Source: Plectrocnemia conspersa (taxonomy: Eukaryota > Arthropoda > Insecta > Trichoptera > Polycentropodidae). From it: a stretch of 64,000 bases of DNA. Shown here piece after piece: positions 33,311 to 45,198 of this stretch. The stretch lies in the NCBI GenBank assembly GCA_009617715.1, contig VTFK01000329.1, positions 186,001 to 250,000 on the forward strand, read 5' to 3'. A model generated the notes under the pieces. The model saw only the letters and a program-made list of their open reading frames with translations, did not search any database and was not told the DNA's origin. The number at the start of each line of letters is the position of its first letter. The first letter of the stretch is position 1. The position numbers and the translations under genes are program-made.

Positions 33311-36300
33311 AGTGGCATTCTATCGGGCTAATGTATCATTTTAAAAAATAATGTATAATTATATAAATTTTGCTATCTGACTCTAGCACTTGTTTTAGTT
33401 TGAGCAATGTAAAAATTGATTTTTTTAAGCAAAAAATTCGAAACGCAAACATAGTTCATAAAAATGCATTTAGTGTTATCTGACTTTTGTTTAATGAACT
33501 GCACTAGCGAGCTTTTAAGTCGTACGTGATTCCGTTATTGATTCTGTAAGGTCTAATTTATAGTAAGGCGCAATTTTAAGCACGTATTTGGGATATTATG
33601 GATACTACAATATTATATATTATACTAATGTATCAATCAACTTATTATAGTAATATTTTATATATCTGATGAACTGTATTTACATACACACCCTGCCTTA
33701 TACGATATATAATTTTGTTTTAGATATACATAGAAATGATTCGAAACATTGTGAGATACTGTAACGCACGAACGTTTTCTTGGGCAAAACTCCGAAGTTT
33801 GAAAACTCAGTAAATCATTTGCTACGAAGATAAACATAAAAATATCAAATTCCTCTAGTTACTATTGTATATAAAATATATGTTTTACTCTTTATATTTT
33901 ATAAAAAAAATTTTGTCTGCTATCTATATTTAATATTACTATTTATTGAACAACCCTGAAACGTATAATCTTTTTACTGTCGGATCCTCTTTGATTCGAT
34001 TCACAAAAGTGCTATAGTATTTTACCCTTTTCCATATACAATACATATATATGTATATTATTTTAAATATTGAACAACGAATAAACATATCACTGTTTTT
34101 ATTCTACATTGACCCAACGCGTTATAAAGCCATACATTAATTAACAGGCAAATATTAAAATGGAGACAAAAACGGATATTATTTATCGACAGGAGTAATA
34201 TAAAGTAAAAGCAATATTCGTCGCTCATTGTTTACTATATCCAGTAATAACAATAATAATTTACAATATAATAAAACTGTCAATGTAATGGAAGTCAAAA
34301 TATGAGTGTCGTTTATGTTTAAGCTTTTCGGAAAGATTGATGTAAAACGTTACTCGAAGCTATTGAATCAAATCGCACAATGGCAACACCGAGTTTAATG
34401 ACAGTAATGACAACGCCAACAAACACAATGGCAACATTGACAGCTGCGGAAGTGGAGGGGCGGGTTCGCACGGTCTATTCTTGTCCGTGACCCGGAAATC
34501 AGTGTCGAAACGTCGAGTGATAAAATGGATTGGTAATTTTGCGAAATATTGCTATATAAATAAATATAAAATACACAATTTCATTCTTATTTTATGTTAG
34601 ATATTTTTTGGTAGAAATATTGGGCAAATATCACAAATACAGTAAGATATTTGCCATAAAATACCTCGATTTATATGCAAAATTAGATGTTGATTTTAAA
34701 TATGTTATATAACATAAACGACCCCGCCATTTGTTATGATAGGGATGACTGGCGAAGTAAAAGCAAAATCATGAATATCACAATCGTCAATCACATCTGT
34801 TTTTAAGAAAAAATATGTCGCTTGAACAAACAGATTTACAATTTTCTACGCACTCCTTTCTCATAAGGTTCTTTCGGATAATCGTAGCTGGAAAAAATAA
34901 TCTGTAATACATTTCATTGGAATAAATTGGCAAATGGTACTCTGGCTTCTGGTATAAAAATTTAGGAGGCCCCCAGAAGCGTTTGATCAAATACGGTATT
35001 TTGTCAAAGACGAAGTTGTCCTAGATTTATTGTTCCAAGAAATATGTATATATTATATACAATTACTTATCTATTTTAAGGATCTAAAACAGTGTTATGC
35101 AATTGCAATAATTATTATTTAATTTATTAAAACCTCTCATGGAATACATAAAACACATTTGCAACCACTGCCCAATCAATTCGCTAATAATTAATGTACG
35201 TAGTTTTCGTCCATTATTAAATCATACAGTCGATTAAAAACATTCATAAAACCATTTTAGCAACGTTTGCTTGATTGATGACGACAAAATTTGTCACTCG
35301 TAGTGGCTGTTGCTAATTATCTGGTTAACTGTGATAAATCTGACGGCAAAAGGCAAACACAGCGGATTGCCTATATTACCGATAAGCGTTGTATATTAAA
35401 TATAATACTACAACTCAAGCTATACTAGCCAATTAGCCAATAAGCGAGTGACCACTGACCGCACCCCTAAATCACACTATGACACCTGACCTTTACCTTT
35501 GTTTGACACCAAGCCACCACAGAATATTTGCAATCTCGATTTCAAAATTTATACTATTTAAATTGCTTTAATATGCAATTGTATTTTATGCTTTCTATTA
35601 TATTCAGATTTATTACAGCATATTTTGTATAGATACGCGTCATTTTAAAGCATATGCTTCTTCAATAAAATTTGAACAAAATATGAACTCACTTAGTAAC
35701 TAACTGTTTGCAAAAGCCTCTAAAATTGGATTCTTACTGTTACTGTTTTTACCAATCAATTTAATTATATAAAATATTCACTATTTTTAAAAATGCACTT
35801 GTTATAAATAATTTAACATAGGGTGTTTTGGGAAAATCTGGATTTAGCAATGGCACCGAAAGTCAAAAAGGATTAAAAGCCATTGAGAAAGAAAAACTCA
35901 AACATTAAATTGCCTATTGATGTTACGCACAATGTGCACAACCTTTCACTGATAGATTGAAATCAATTTATTTTCTATCATTTCTTCGGCTACAACAATC
36001 GAACATGATTTAATTGATTTATTATTGATTATTCATTCTTTATTAATTTTAAAAATGAGCTAAACGTGAATTGTATTTAAAAACAAATTAGTTTTTTCCC
36101 TCTAACTTTTCTGGTCGTTACTTTTATGCGAGTTTTGAGTACGAACATTAGTAATTTGTATGAATCATCAAGTTTTCATTAGCGAGTCACCCCTTATCTC
36201 GCCTTTCCTAAAATCAGTATATTTTTTTGCGTGGCACACAACAATATGTTTTAAATTTTTTAACTAAAACTAATTGAATAATGCTTGAAAGCAATTTTAT

Positions 36301-38112
36301 TATGAATTAAAAGCAATGTATTCAATAAATTGTAATATCACATATAAGTTATAGTTCTTATAATATTATGCAAATAATTAAAAAAATACTAACTCCTATT
36401 TTTTAATATATTTTAACAACAGATTTTTAATTTCACAATATAAACTATTAAATTTATAATTATAGAATAATATTTATGACTTGTATTTATAGAGGAAAAG
36501 TTAGTAAAATTTGTTATTTGCATTTTTATTTGTGATTCTGTGACGTTAAGCCATCATTAGATGCGATTATTTCAATTGTAGTATTCTTAAAAATGATATA
36601 TTTTATAATGATCAACTTGCATTGAATTTTTATTAAATAAATAACTAAGCATTAAAATACAATTAGGTTTATGTGTTCACAATTAGGGAAATTTATTAAG
36701 AAGAAATCAATTGGAATTAAATATTTACTAATAAGTATTTAATATTGCTTAACATAAATATATTTAAATTTAACTAGATTTTATGTCTTTAGAAATATAG
36801 GTATTTGCTATTCATACTCAATTTTATAATTTATGCATGTATTTAGAATTCTGCTCCAGGATTCCTTGAATGCTGTTTATTTACAAAATCTTTGAGATTC
36901 GAGATTTTATGTCAAATTTAAATTAATAATGAAAAATACGACGATGGCTAATATTTATATTCTAAGAAATATTTTAAAAGTTCTCACTCCAGTTAAAATT
37001 GCTATTAAAGCACTAAGTTGTAGAGATGCTACGATGTTGTCTACCGAAGTTATTATTAAGTTTTTAATTAAAAAGTTAAATAATATAAAATCTTTATTAT
37101 AAATAGAAATATTTAAAGAGTTCAATATACAAATTAAAATACGCGAAGATAAAAGCTTTAATGTAAAATTTGATTCTTAACTTCACGAGCTCTAAATAAA
37201 ATTTAATAATTTTATTAAGCTGAAAATCTAATTCAGAGAGTGATTTATTAAAATTCGATTAAGATGTAAGTAAAATAAAATTTTGAGGTGAATATTAACT
37301 TCGCCAAAAATTATTGAGAAATTATATGTTAAAGAAATATAATATACAAATCAGATTTAGACTATGAGATACATTGCTTGAAGTAAAACTACTACTATAT
37401 TTTTTTTCTCATGATGATAAGAATTATAATAAAAATATAAAATAATATAAATTACTGTTGCACGATTCATAAGCTGTACTCATATGAACAATTACCAATA
37501 CCATTTACATTTTTTCTACACAAACAGAAACACACTCTCACATACACGCAATCGTAAATTTTGTTAGGCGGCACCGTTTTAGTTAATAACGCACCGTATT
37601 TATAAGCGCTTTTGTGAAAAGCAAATTCGATAAACATCAAAGGAGCGATCGACGGACTGGTGGCGGGTGGATAGGGACAGGGTGGCTTGGTCGATTTTGC
37701 CACCCCTTCCCGCAAAATAAACCGGGGCCAAGTTGAAACCATGCGTGCGTTATCATCCGGCGAAGACTCTCCTTTCGCACGCCCGACTTCCCCTTTTGAA
37801 AGTGATATATAAAATGATTGAGTTTTCAGGGCAAACATTCAAGGCGCTCGCAAATTTCGGGCCCGCGGCTTTGAGCAGTGTATTTTCGCGAGTACTTCTC
37901 AATGCTATTTTGCGAGGTCAAATATTGCAGCCGAGTTTTTGTTTATAAGATCTCCAATAATTTGTATGAAGTCGAAAAAAGTTGGATAAGTAGGTACTAC
38001 ATGAGCTTATAAAGGCAATATAATAACAGCTTCTTAAAGTTTACCAAGCATAAAAAGGATGTGGCAGGATTTATTGATCGAAATTTAATGGAAACATTAA
38101 GAGAAGAATCAA
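33311..38112. other. Gene desert, mainly AT-rich
   Basis: No gene was recognised. 34,800-35,040 repeats the 18.1-kb family. GC-richer islands lie at about 34,370-34,520, 35,250-35,530 and 37,560-37,930. The last has a 123-codon minus-strand frame with low-complexity composition that I do not consider coding. Confidence 0.5.
34800..35040. repeat. Interspersed repeat shared with 18.1 kb
   Basis: It matches 18,131-18,360 in direct orientation, with shared blocks such as TTTCTCATAAGG, TTTCGGATAATCGTA and GGTATAAAAATTTAG. It has no transposase or clear TIRs, and its nature is unknown. Confidence 0.6.
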
Positions 38113-38140
38113 ATTTATTTATTTATTTTAGATTAAATTA

Positions 38141-38183
38141 TGACCATCATGGCCTAACAGGCTACCCCAATGTGCCACGATGG
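38141..38183. repeat. 3'-terminal hairpin of non-LTR copy 4
   Basis: The arms are ACCATCATGGC and GCCACGATGGT, with one A/C mismatch and the same loop words. Confidence 0.75.
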
Positions 38184-38671
38184 TTGCAAACAAATTTTAA
38201 ATTTACAAAACAAAAAAAACGTATATATACATAAATAGAACAATAATTAAAAATAATAAACATAACAAAAAAATATAAAATATCAAAATTAAATGATACA
38301 AACTGGATCAGCTTCTAGCATTAAACAGATCAATATGTATTGCCAGCGTATTAAGGAGCCGGATGGCCACAGCTATAAGCGAGTCGGCAAGTGCGGACAT
38401 CAAAAGAGGACGCGATCATGATTCTCGAAAATGTTCCGGAACCCAAAACTGGAATTCCTCGAGAATAGCTGGATTGTCGACAGCACCTTTTAGTAATTTG
38501 AAAAAATGCTTAGCAACGCAGCTTTCTGCGAGAACTCAGCGAATCATATCCTAACACTCCTAAAAGAAAGGCGCTGGGATATATATACGGATAATAACCA
38601 AATGTCCTTTTGTAAAGGTATCTTAAATACCTTTTTTGTATTTTTTCCACTAAAAGGGAATATTTGGCTAT

Positions 38672-39301
38672 TCAGGGATTCCAAATTATAGATCCCGATT
38701 CAAGAATGCTATGAACTAAGGTGTCATAAAGGATGCGAATAACTGACGGATCGTCAAAGTGAAAGGCATTCCTCATAACAAAGCCGAGCATCTTGCAAGA
38801 TTTTTCACAGACGTCGTATATGTGTAGAGAGAACCTCCATTTGCTCTCGAAAGTGATTCCGAGATCTTTAGTGGAAGTTTCTCTAGTCAAAATGTTATAA
38901 GCTGATGGCGAATGGGATCGAAAAAATGACACAATATGGCACATTCCGACACTAAAGGGCAGACGGTTAACGGAAGCCCATCTCCATAGAGAGTCTAAAT
39001 CACTTTGTAGAGAGAAGGACTCCACAACAGATCGAATGCATTTAAATAAGTTTAAATCATCTGCGTACAGAAGAAAACTTGAATTTGTAATTGCTGTATT
39101 TATGTCATTAATAAATAACACAAAAAGCAGAGGGCCCAGATTGGATCCTTGAGGAACCCCTGAATAGGTAAAATATTCTTTCGACAATCGGCCACCATAG
39201 GTTACAAACATTCTACGATTGCTTAAATAACTCGAGAATAACCGATTTAAATTATCCGAGCAACCGAGCTCGACAATTGTTTTAAAAATAACCCATGACA
39301 A
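38672..39301 (-). pseudogene. RT palm and C-terminal region of copy 4
   Basis: This 209-codon frame has the intact YADD box, the SGVPQGSNLGPLLF motif and the downstream TSTKDLGITFESKW region. It lacks the N-terminal fingers and is cut by a stop at WNP. Confidence 0.8.
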
Positions 39302-39439
39302 ACTTTGTCAAAGGCTTTCTCAAAATCTGTATACACGACGTCTACTTGAATTCCCGCATCGAGAGAAGTTGTCACCGTTTTGGTGAACGACAGTGGAATG
39401 AGCAGGACGAAACAATGCTGTTGGTCTAACAAAACTTGC

Positions 39440-40879
39440 AAAATCCTAGCAAATACCTAAAATAATTCTTTGATGCAAGACCTTTTTTTAGTACACAGTT
39501 ATTTTCATATACATGTATATTAGTAGCTATATTTGTAATATTGGTACTTAAAAAGTAATATAGACTTGTCTTTTGACAAGTCAATAGTACTTTTAAAGAT
39601 TTGATATATGTGCGACAACGTTTTGGATATCGTGCATTCAACAGACATACTAAAAATAAAATTCTAATTTCAGATATATAATTCTAAGAAAATAAGCTTT
39701 CAATTTTCGCTTTTAATGACACGAGTGAATGCTCTTTAGTGATCACTCTCTCGAGTCGCTCTTTTTCTTTGAATTGAGATTCTCAGAATCAGTAGATTTA
39801 TGTCAACGTAGAGTAAAATTTTCATTGAATGGATTGCACATATTTAAAATTCATTCGAATTTTTACAACCGTATAACAATATCTAAATAAAGTATATACA
39901 TGTAAATTGAACCTGTATTATAAACATATTTTTAGACTCGATATAAAACACATCAACGATCTTGTCACACAAAAATATATTTTTGGCGATGGTTTTGAGG
40001 AGTTGGTCTGATTTTATTACTGTAAAATAAAAAACATCTCTTTCTGTAAAGATGGAAATTATAAAGTAAGCTTGTATCTACATTTAAGACTATTGATCTA
40101 GTGAAAAATATATGCACCACCACTGCAATATATCCTATTCAATTAATTTGCATATCTCGCTTATGATTGCAAAACCTGTATCAATCGAGTCCAATTTTAT
40201 TCTTTTCAAATCTAATTTGTACAAGTCGCTCGTGAGCGACTCTAAAGTTATTGGCAATCGAGATGAACTCGTTTGATTTCATTCGATTTAAGTCCAAAGA
40301 CTGTCTAGAGGGGACTTAAGCGAAATTTAGAGTCATATTTTTTCGCATTCTGAAATATTCATGGGTTTGCATTCTCGAGGATGGAACGAATGAAAAAATA
40401 TCGGCCTGGTAAGAATTTCAATAAGGTTTGCCTTGAAAGTCTCTCTATCTCTCTTTCTGTATGTGTGTGTAGATAAAAAGCGACCGAGATATATAAAATA
40501 ACCATTAATAAAATTGCATTTCGGGTTCATCGCGGCTGAAATAAATTATATGATGATAAATTGTCTGTGAAACTGAAAGAAATGTATTCAAGGGCAAACT
40601 TTTATATAAATGTAGGTACTTCCTAGATAATTTAAATGGTTCAAACGACTAAGAGCCCGAATAATAAATATAAATCGTTTATACATTTTTGCGTTATCGC
40701 AGGCATATATGAGTAAAAATCATCAAAATGTAATTTAAGGATACTGGCTGATACTGGCAAACATTTGTAAAAAAATAGTAACTCATGTGCGATGTAGGTC
40801 AGAGAGAAATTAAGGACTTATTAAGCTTCAGCATAACATACGATAAACAATAAAATTTTATACTTTTTATTTTTATTGA
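39440..40879. other. AT-rich DNA, nothing assigned
   Basis: The small hairpin GTCGCTCGTGAGCGAC lies near 40,227. 39,700-39,780 and 40,220-40,280 share short inverted words (ACTCTAAAG/CTTTAGTG, GAGTCGCTC), which may hint at old TIRs but are too weak to call. Confidence 0.4.
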
Positions 40880-40881
40880 TA

Positions 40882-41760
40882 CAGGCAGCCATCGACTTTC
40901 GCACAATTCGCTATTTCGCACATTTTAAAAAAATACATTTTTTTAAAATAAAAAAAAAAAAAAAAAAAATATAAACATGAGTGAGAAACGGAAAAACTTC
41001 AGTGTTGATACGAACAAAAAGAAATCAAGGACTCACAAACTGCACACGATTCAAGACAAAGATGGAAATTATTAGACGTTCTGATAGCGGTGAATCTTTT
41101 GCTTCAATCGGACGTTGGTATGATATAAACAGGTCTACTATATGTTCAATTTTGCAAAATAAAAATATAATTAAGGAATGCGTTCATGTTGTTTCCAAAA
41201 AAACACGTCAAAAAAAACATGGATGAAAAATCTTTGTCATCACCAACATCAAAAAGATGTCCCTCTTCGTTTGCACAAAGATTTGAAGGATAGATTAAAA
41301 AAAAGATTTTATCACGGTTTTTCAAGCAAGTAACGGTTGGTTTTACAATTTTAAAATTCTTTTCATAATATTAAATTTACTGGAGAATCGGCTGATGCGG
41401 ATAAAGATGTTACAAAAGAATTTATTTCCAATTATCCAAAATTATTGAAGATGGAGAATATTCCTCTAGCCAAATATTTAATGTAGATGAGACAGGTTTA
41501 TTTTAGAAAACTCTTTAACAATGAAAAATATGAATGAAGCCTTCACGCACCTTGACAAATTTTTAAATATTATGGAAGATTGTGATCCAAATAAAGAAGG
41601 CATATCTCAAGTGCGTAAGGCGATCAATAAAGATATAGCATGTTTTAAAATACTATATGAAGAAAAGAAAAAGAATAGTGAAAAACAGTTAACTCTTGAT
41701 AACTTTTTAAAGGAAACACTCGCAAACACCACTTAAACATGTATCTTAAACGCCTCTTTT
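40882..41760 (+). mobile_element. Tigger-type transposon remnant, internally deleted
   Basis: It begins CAGGCAGCCATCGACTTTCG after a TA, with repeated TTTCGCAC words, as in Tigger termini. Transposase pieces follow. No matching right terminus was found, so the end given is approximate. Confidence 0.7.
40978..41735 (+). pseudogene. Tigger transposase remnant
   Basis: The N-terminal piece starts MSEKRKNFSVDTNKKKS and changes frame to EIIRRSDSGESFASIGRWYD, INRSTICSILQNK, a CENP-B-type helix-turn-helix. The middle is mostly lost; a fragment near 41,460-41,500 reads QIFNVDETG, the first Asp box. The C-terminal frame at 41,521-41,735 ends QLTLDNFLKET, a weakened form of the PIP box seen at 20.8 kb. 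Confidence 0.8.
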
Positions 41761-42380
41761 AAAACATTTTATATTTACTTGATAAATAAATATTATAAAA
41801 TACACAAAATTTCAATTTTTTTTACTTCCCTCTACTTTCGTATATTTAAAAAAATGTAAAAAATTAAATTAAATGTAAATTTAATTTAATTTTTAGTATT
41901 ATTGTTTGTTATGTTTTTAAATTACTGCAAAAAAATGAATCAAAAATGTTATTGTATATTTTTTTTTATATTTTTTTATTACTTTTGCCTTTTAATTTTA
42001 AATTATGTGAAAATTTATAATATAAAAAAATAAGACAAAAAACATGATGTTTTTTGATCACTTTTTTGATAAAAAACCCAAACCTGACGTGGTTAATACA
42101 AATAGCTGCTTTGTTAATTAAAATTGTGCCATGACTATGACAGATAAAAATGCGTTCATTCGAATGAAAAGTTATAGTTAGATTGATAAATATAAAATTT
42201 ATAATATCGTAGTCAACTAAGTATAAAACCGCACACTTAATATTGTCAATCTTCAAAGAAAGCGTCTTTTAAAACTAGGCAGAGAAGTAACAATATTAGT
42301 AAAACAGTCAATAAACCAAGCGCTCATAAGCACTAATAGAATTAATCAAAAAACCATTGCGATGCAAATTAAACATAAAA
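41761..42380. other. AT-rich DNA
   Basis: No gene was recognised; the minus-strand frame at 41,966-42,256 is AT-driven. Confidence 0.5.
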
Positions 42381-42414
42381 ATAAGTAATGCAGGATGTGT
42401 TTGGACTTAGAAGT

Positions 42415-42720
42415 TTAGTGATTTTAACCGGAGATTACAACGCTAGTCTAATGCATTGGAATTGTTTCGGCGCAAATCAACCAGAGACAGCGCTATTAAA
42501 TTATTTACAAACCACGGACACGACTTTCTGAAATCACTAACGTATTACTCTACTAACCACCGGCAATTTTAGATATTGCGTTATTTAAAAATAATGGTCA
42601 GATCTAAGATATGAAATATTGTATATCTAGACTCTGTCCTCTGCTTTTTTACACTGAAGTGCGAGGCCGAGATCATTCTTCGCACATGTCTTTCATTACG
42701 TTAACTTAAGATTGACTCAT
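42415..42720 (+). pseudogene. Jockey-type retrotransposon endonuclease fragment
   Basis: The phrase VILTGDYNASLMHWNCFGAN followed by ALLNYLQTTDT matches the Gly-Asp-Tyr/Phe-Asn-Ala catalytic segment of apurinic-like endonucleases in Jockey/R1/CR1 elements. Further on, DIALFKNNG-like and GRDHSSH-like pieces (the Ser-Asp-His box region) appear in shifted frames. It could belong to the same family as the RT copies in this window, or to another. Confidence 0.6.
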
Positions 42721-43014
42721 TTAAGAAACATCAAAGAAGCAAAACAATAATAATGTAAAAGCAGAATAATCGACTAGATACAAGCGGATGTGTATTAATC
42801 TTATATATATATATTACTAGCGCTAGTTAGTTATTCTAAAAGATGGATAAAGGAGTAAAAGCTTATTAAAAAGTTAAACATAATCTCGAGCATCACCGAT
42901 TTTTTCTAATTTAATTTGTACGTCCGTATCTTTGTGGCGCCCATAAAATATTAAACTTCCGCACTATCGTATTTTGTTTTATGGACTTAGCAATAAAGCA
43001 CAAGTCCTAAATCT

Positions 43015-43317
43015 TTGGGCGATCCCCGATATATCCACCGTATCGACCATAAAAAACACTCAGCTTTTTTATATATATTATCCGGAGCGTTTGATATACT
43101 ACACACTTTACTCTTCATACGTTATTATGTAAAATCTCTAACCGAATATGTTACGAGAAAAAAATATACATACACCCAAGCTACATATTATATTTTACAT
43201 TCGCGAGCTTTTATCTTCTCCAATATGGTGCTTGTGTTTTATAGAGCTTTCGTCGAAATATTGAATCTTCGACGGCGAAAACGCCAACGTCTTGCGATTT
43301 TTATTGTTGTACTCTGA
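43015..43317 (+). other. Open frame of 100 codons, unknown
   Basis: It has less biased codon composition than its surroundings, and its sequence is rich in Tyr, Leu and Phe with a basic end (NLRRRKRQRLAIF). No upstream exon, promoter or known motif was recognised. It may be chance or a decayed foreign or transposon gene. Confidence 0.2.
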
Positions 43318-43580
43318 ATAAATTATATGTTCGAATTTGCATTCAGAATATTATATCATATATTAAATATGAAGAGAAATTGAATACATTCAATAAGACT
43401 GATATATTCTCGCAATAATTTAACCATTCCACTATAGATCGTCCATAGTTCGAGAGAATTTCAATAACATAGTTAAAATTAAGTACGGCGACGATAAAAG
43501 ATATAGTACAAAAGCCAGAACAGCCAATAAGTTAATTTAAACAACGGAGCAATACAAATAGTTAATCTAGACATTGACCT

Positions 43581-45198
43581 TTAACCCTTTCTGCTCGTAA
43601 GGTGCATGAGACGCACCAGCGTTTGGCTCTCTATTACTCGTAGGGTGCGTCAGGCGCACCATTTCAATTAATGAAATATAACTTCGATTTTTAGGTATTT
43701 CCTGTGCATGTTTTGAATGGCGTTTTTGCAGTGTTGTAGACAAGAGTTTCAAGAAGCATATCTTAACAAAAAAATATAATTTTTACTTGAATCAAGCCGA
43801 GGAGAGCTTATTTATCGCGATAAATCGGGGTTTTTTGATGATTAAATTTAAATGCAGATGTGCCGTAGATTTCTCCCGAAGGCAATGGTTGGCGATCGTC
43901 CTTCGGTAGACACGCGTCAGTGACGTTTTTATTGCCTATTGAAGCTTCGACAGTGTCTCGGGTGTCCATAATTTGTGTCGAAGTAAGACTATAGTAATTA
44001 ATAATTTTGTTTTTTTTACTTAGTTTTGCATTTTTTAAAATTTTATTGTGAAATTATTTATAAAAAATAAAATAACAGTGCTATCGCTAAATTTAGTAAT
44101 TGTAATGATAGTGATGGGGAGGATTTCATGTTTAAATTTTCATCTTCCAATGATGATAGTAAAGAAAGTAACGTCGAAATTAGGCCTGTTGTCTTGAATT
44201 GAAGATGGAATACAGGCAATTAAAACAATAGCAAGGAAGAAACGGTACCTCAAACAAATCGCATCACATCAGAAAATTGGAAAATAATAACTAGTAATGA
44301 CAAAATACCTTATAAATAGCAATATTTCCACCAAGTGTCCTGAGCCCCAAGTTCCCGCAAACTGTATACAACCTATTGATTATTTTCAATTGTTTTACAC
44401 TGATGAGTTGGTATACTAATAGAACTTGGAGATTTACGAAAAATTAAAAAATAATATTTTTCTATATTTGTTTCTTTAATTTATAATAAATCAACATCCC
44501 ACATATTATTAAGCGTAATGCCCTTTTTCGTGCATCATTTTGTTTATTTTTATATAAAAATATGCTATTTAAGCAGTATTAGCTCGAATATATAAAATCA
44601 CAAACAAATATGTACCATAAAGCTACTCATTAAAAGTTTTGTCTATTTTTAATTAAGAAATATATAAAATAATATGACATTAACTGCAACGTTTAATTTG
44701 ACCTTTTATGGGTCGTATTTTAGTATTTAAAAATATACTTAACATCAGTTTATATAAACATAGATATACCTTGTGGATTTTTTAATTGTTGTAAAACGGT
44801 ACAATTTTGTATTTCTGCAAGCGATGTAAGCTTTCTTCGTTCGCAGGTAGAGATATCTAAAACTGAGCGGCATGTCTTTGTTATTTGTGTATATTTATTT
44901 ATTTATGGTTAAAACATTTTTTGGTCCCATAAATATTTTAAAATGGGTCGTCGCCCTATTGTGTTAATTTATTGTTATGGATTGTCAACCAATGGTACTT
45001 GAGAGAACCAAAAAAAATTAAAATATAATTTAGAGAAATGCAAGTATTTGTTCTGATTTCTTCGTTTTTGGTATTAGTTTATTAATATTAATGCTCTACA
45101 TATATAATTTTAATTTTTAAAAAGAATTTAACATTTTTTATTTTTCCTGAGCTGGCGACATACATAGTACGAAAACGATTACGAGTGCAAAAGGTTAA
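43581..45198 (+). mobile_element. piggyBac element with TTAA ends, internally deleted
   Basis: TTAACCCTTTCTGCTCGTAA starts the left end; the right end, inverted, reads TTAACCTTTTGCACTCGTAA (45,198 back to 45,179). Sixteen of 20 positions agree, including the TTAA. Near the left end two subterminal repeats each hold a near-palindrome (GGTGCATGAGACGCACC and GGTGCGTCAGGCGCACC). The interior has only the N-terminal part of a transposase. Confidence 0.85.
44090..44440 (+). pseudogene. piggyBac transposase N-terminal remnant
   Basis: It reads DSDGEDFMFKFSSSNDDSK (acidic start), then after stops QVPANCIQPIDYFQLFYTDE and LVY. This is the entry to the DDE_Tnp_1_7 domain of piggyBac proteins (Ile-x-Pro-Ile-Asp-Tyr-Phe). 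Everything C-terminal is deleted. Confidence 0.8.

Larger units (their letters stand above)
38113..39439 (-). mobile_element. Non-LTR retrotransposon copy 4
   Basis: 5'-truncated. The 3' hairpin is at 38,141-38,183 and the tail is TTTAATCTAAAATAAATAAA. The RT core is present in two frames: 39,247-39,441 (VDVVYTDFEKAFDKVCHG) and 38,672-39,301 (VPQGSNLGPLLFVLFINDIN, then LLYADDLNLF). The first junction is frameshifted, and the frame ends early at 38,672. The 5' end stops at 39,439, where similarity to copy 5 is lost. Confidence 0.85.

Noticed and set aside
37467..37838. 123-codon minus-strand open frame
   Set aside because: It lies in a GC-rich island, has no domain and no splice context, and overlaps another frame of equal quality on the other strand.
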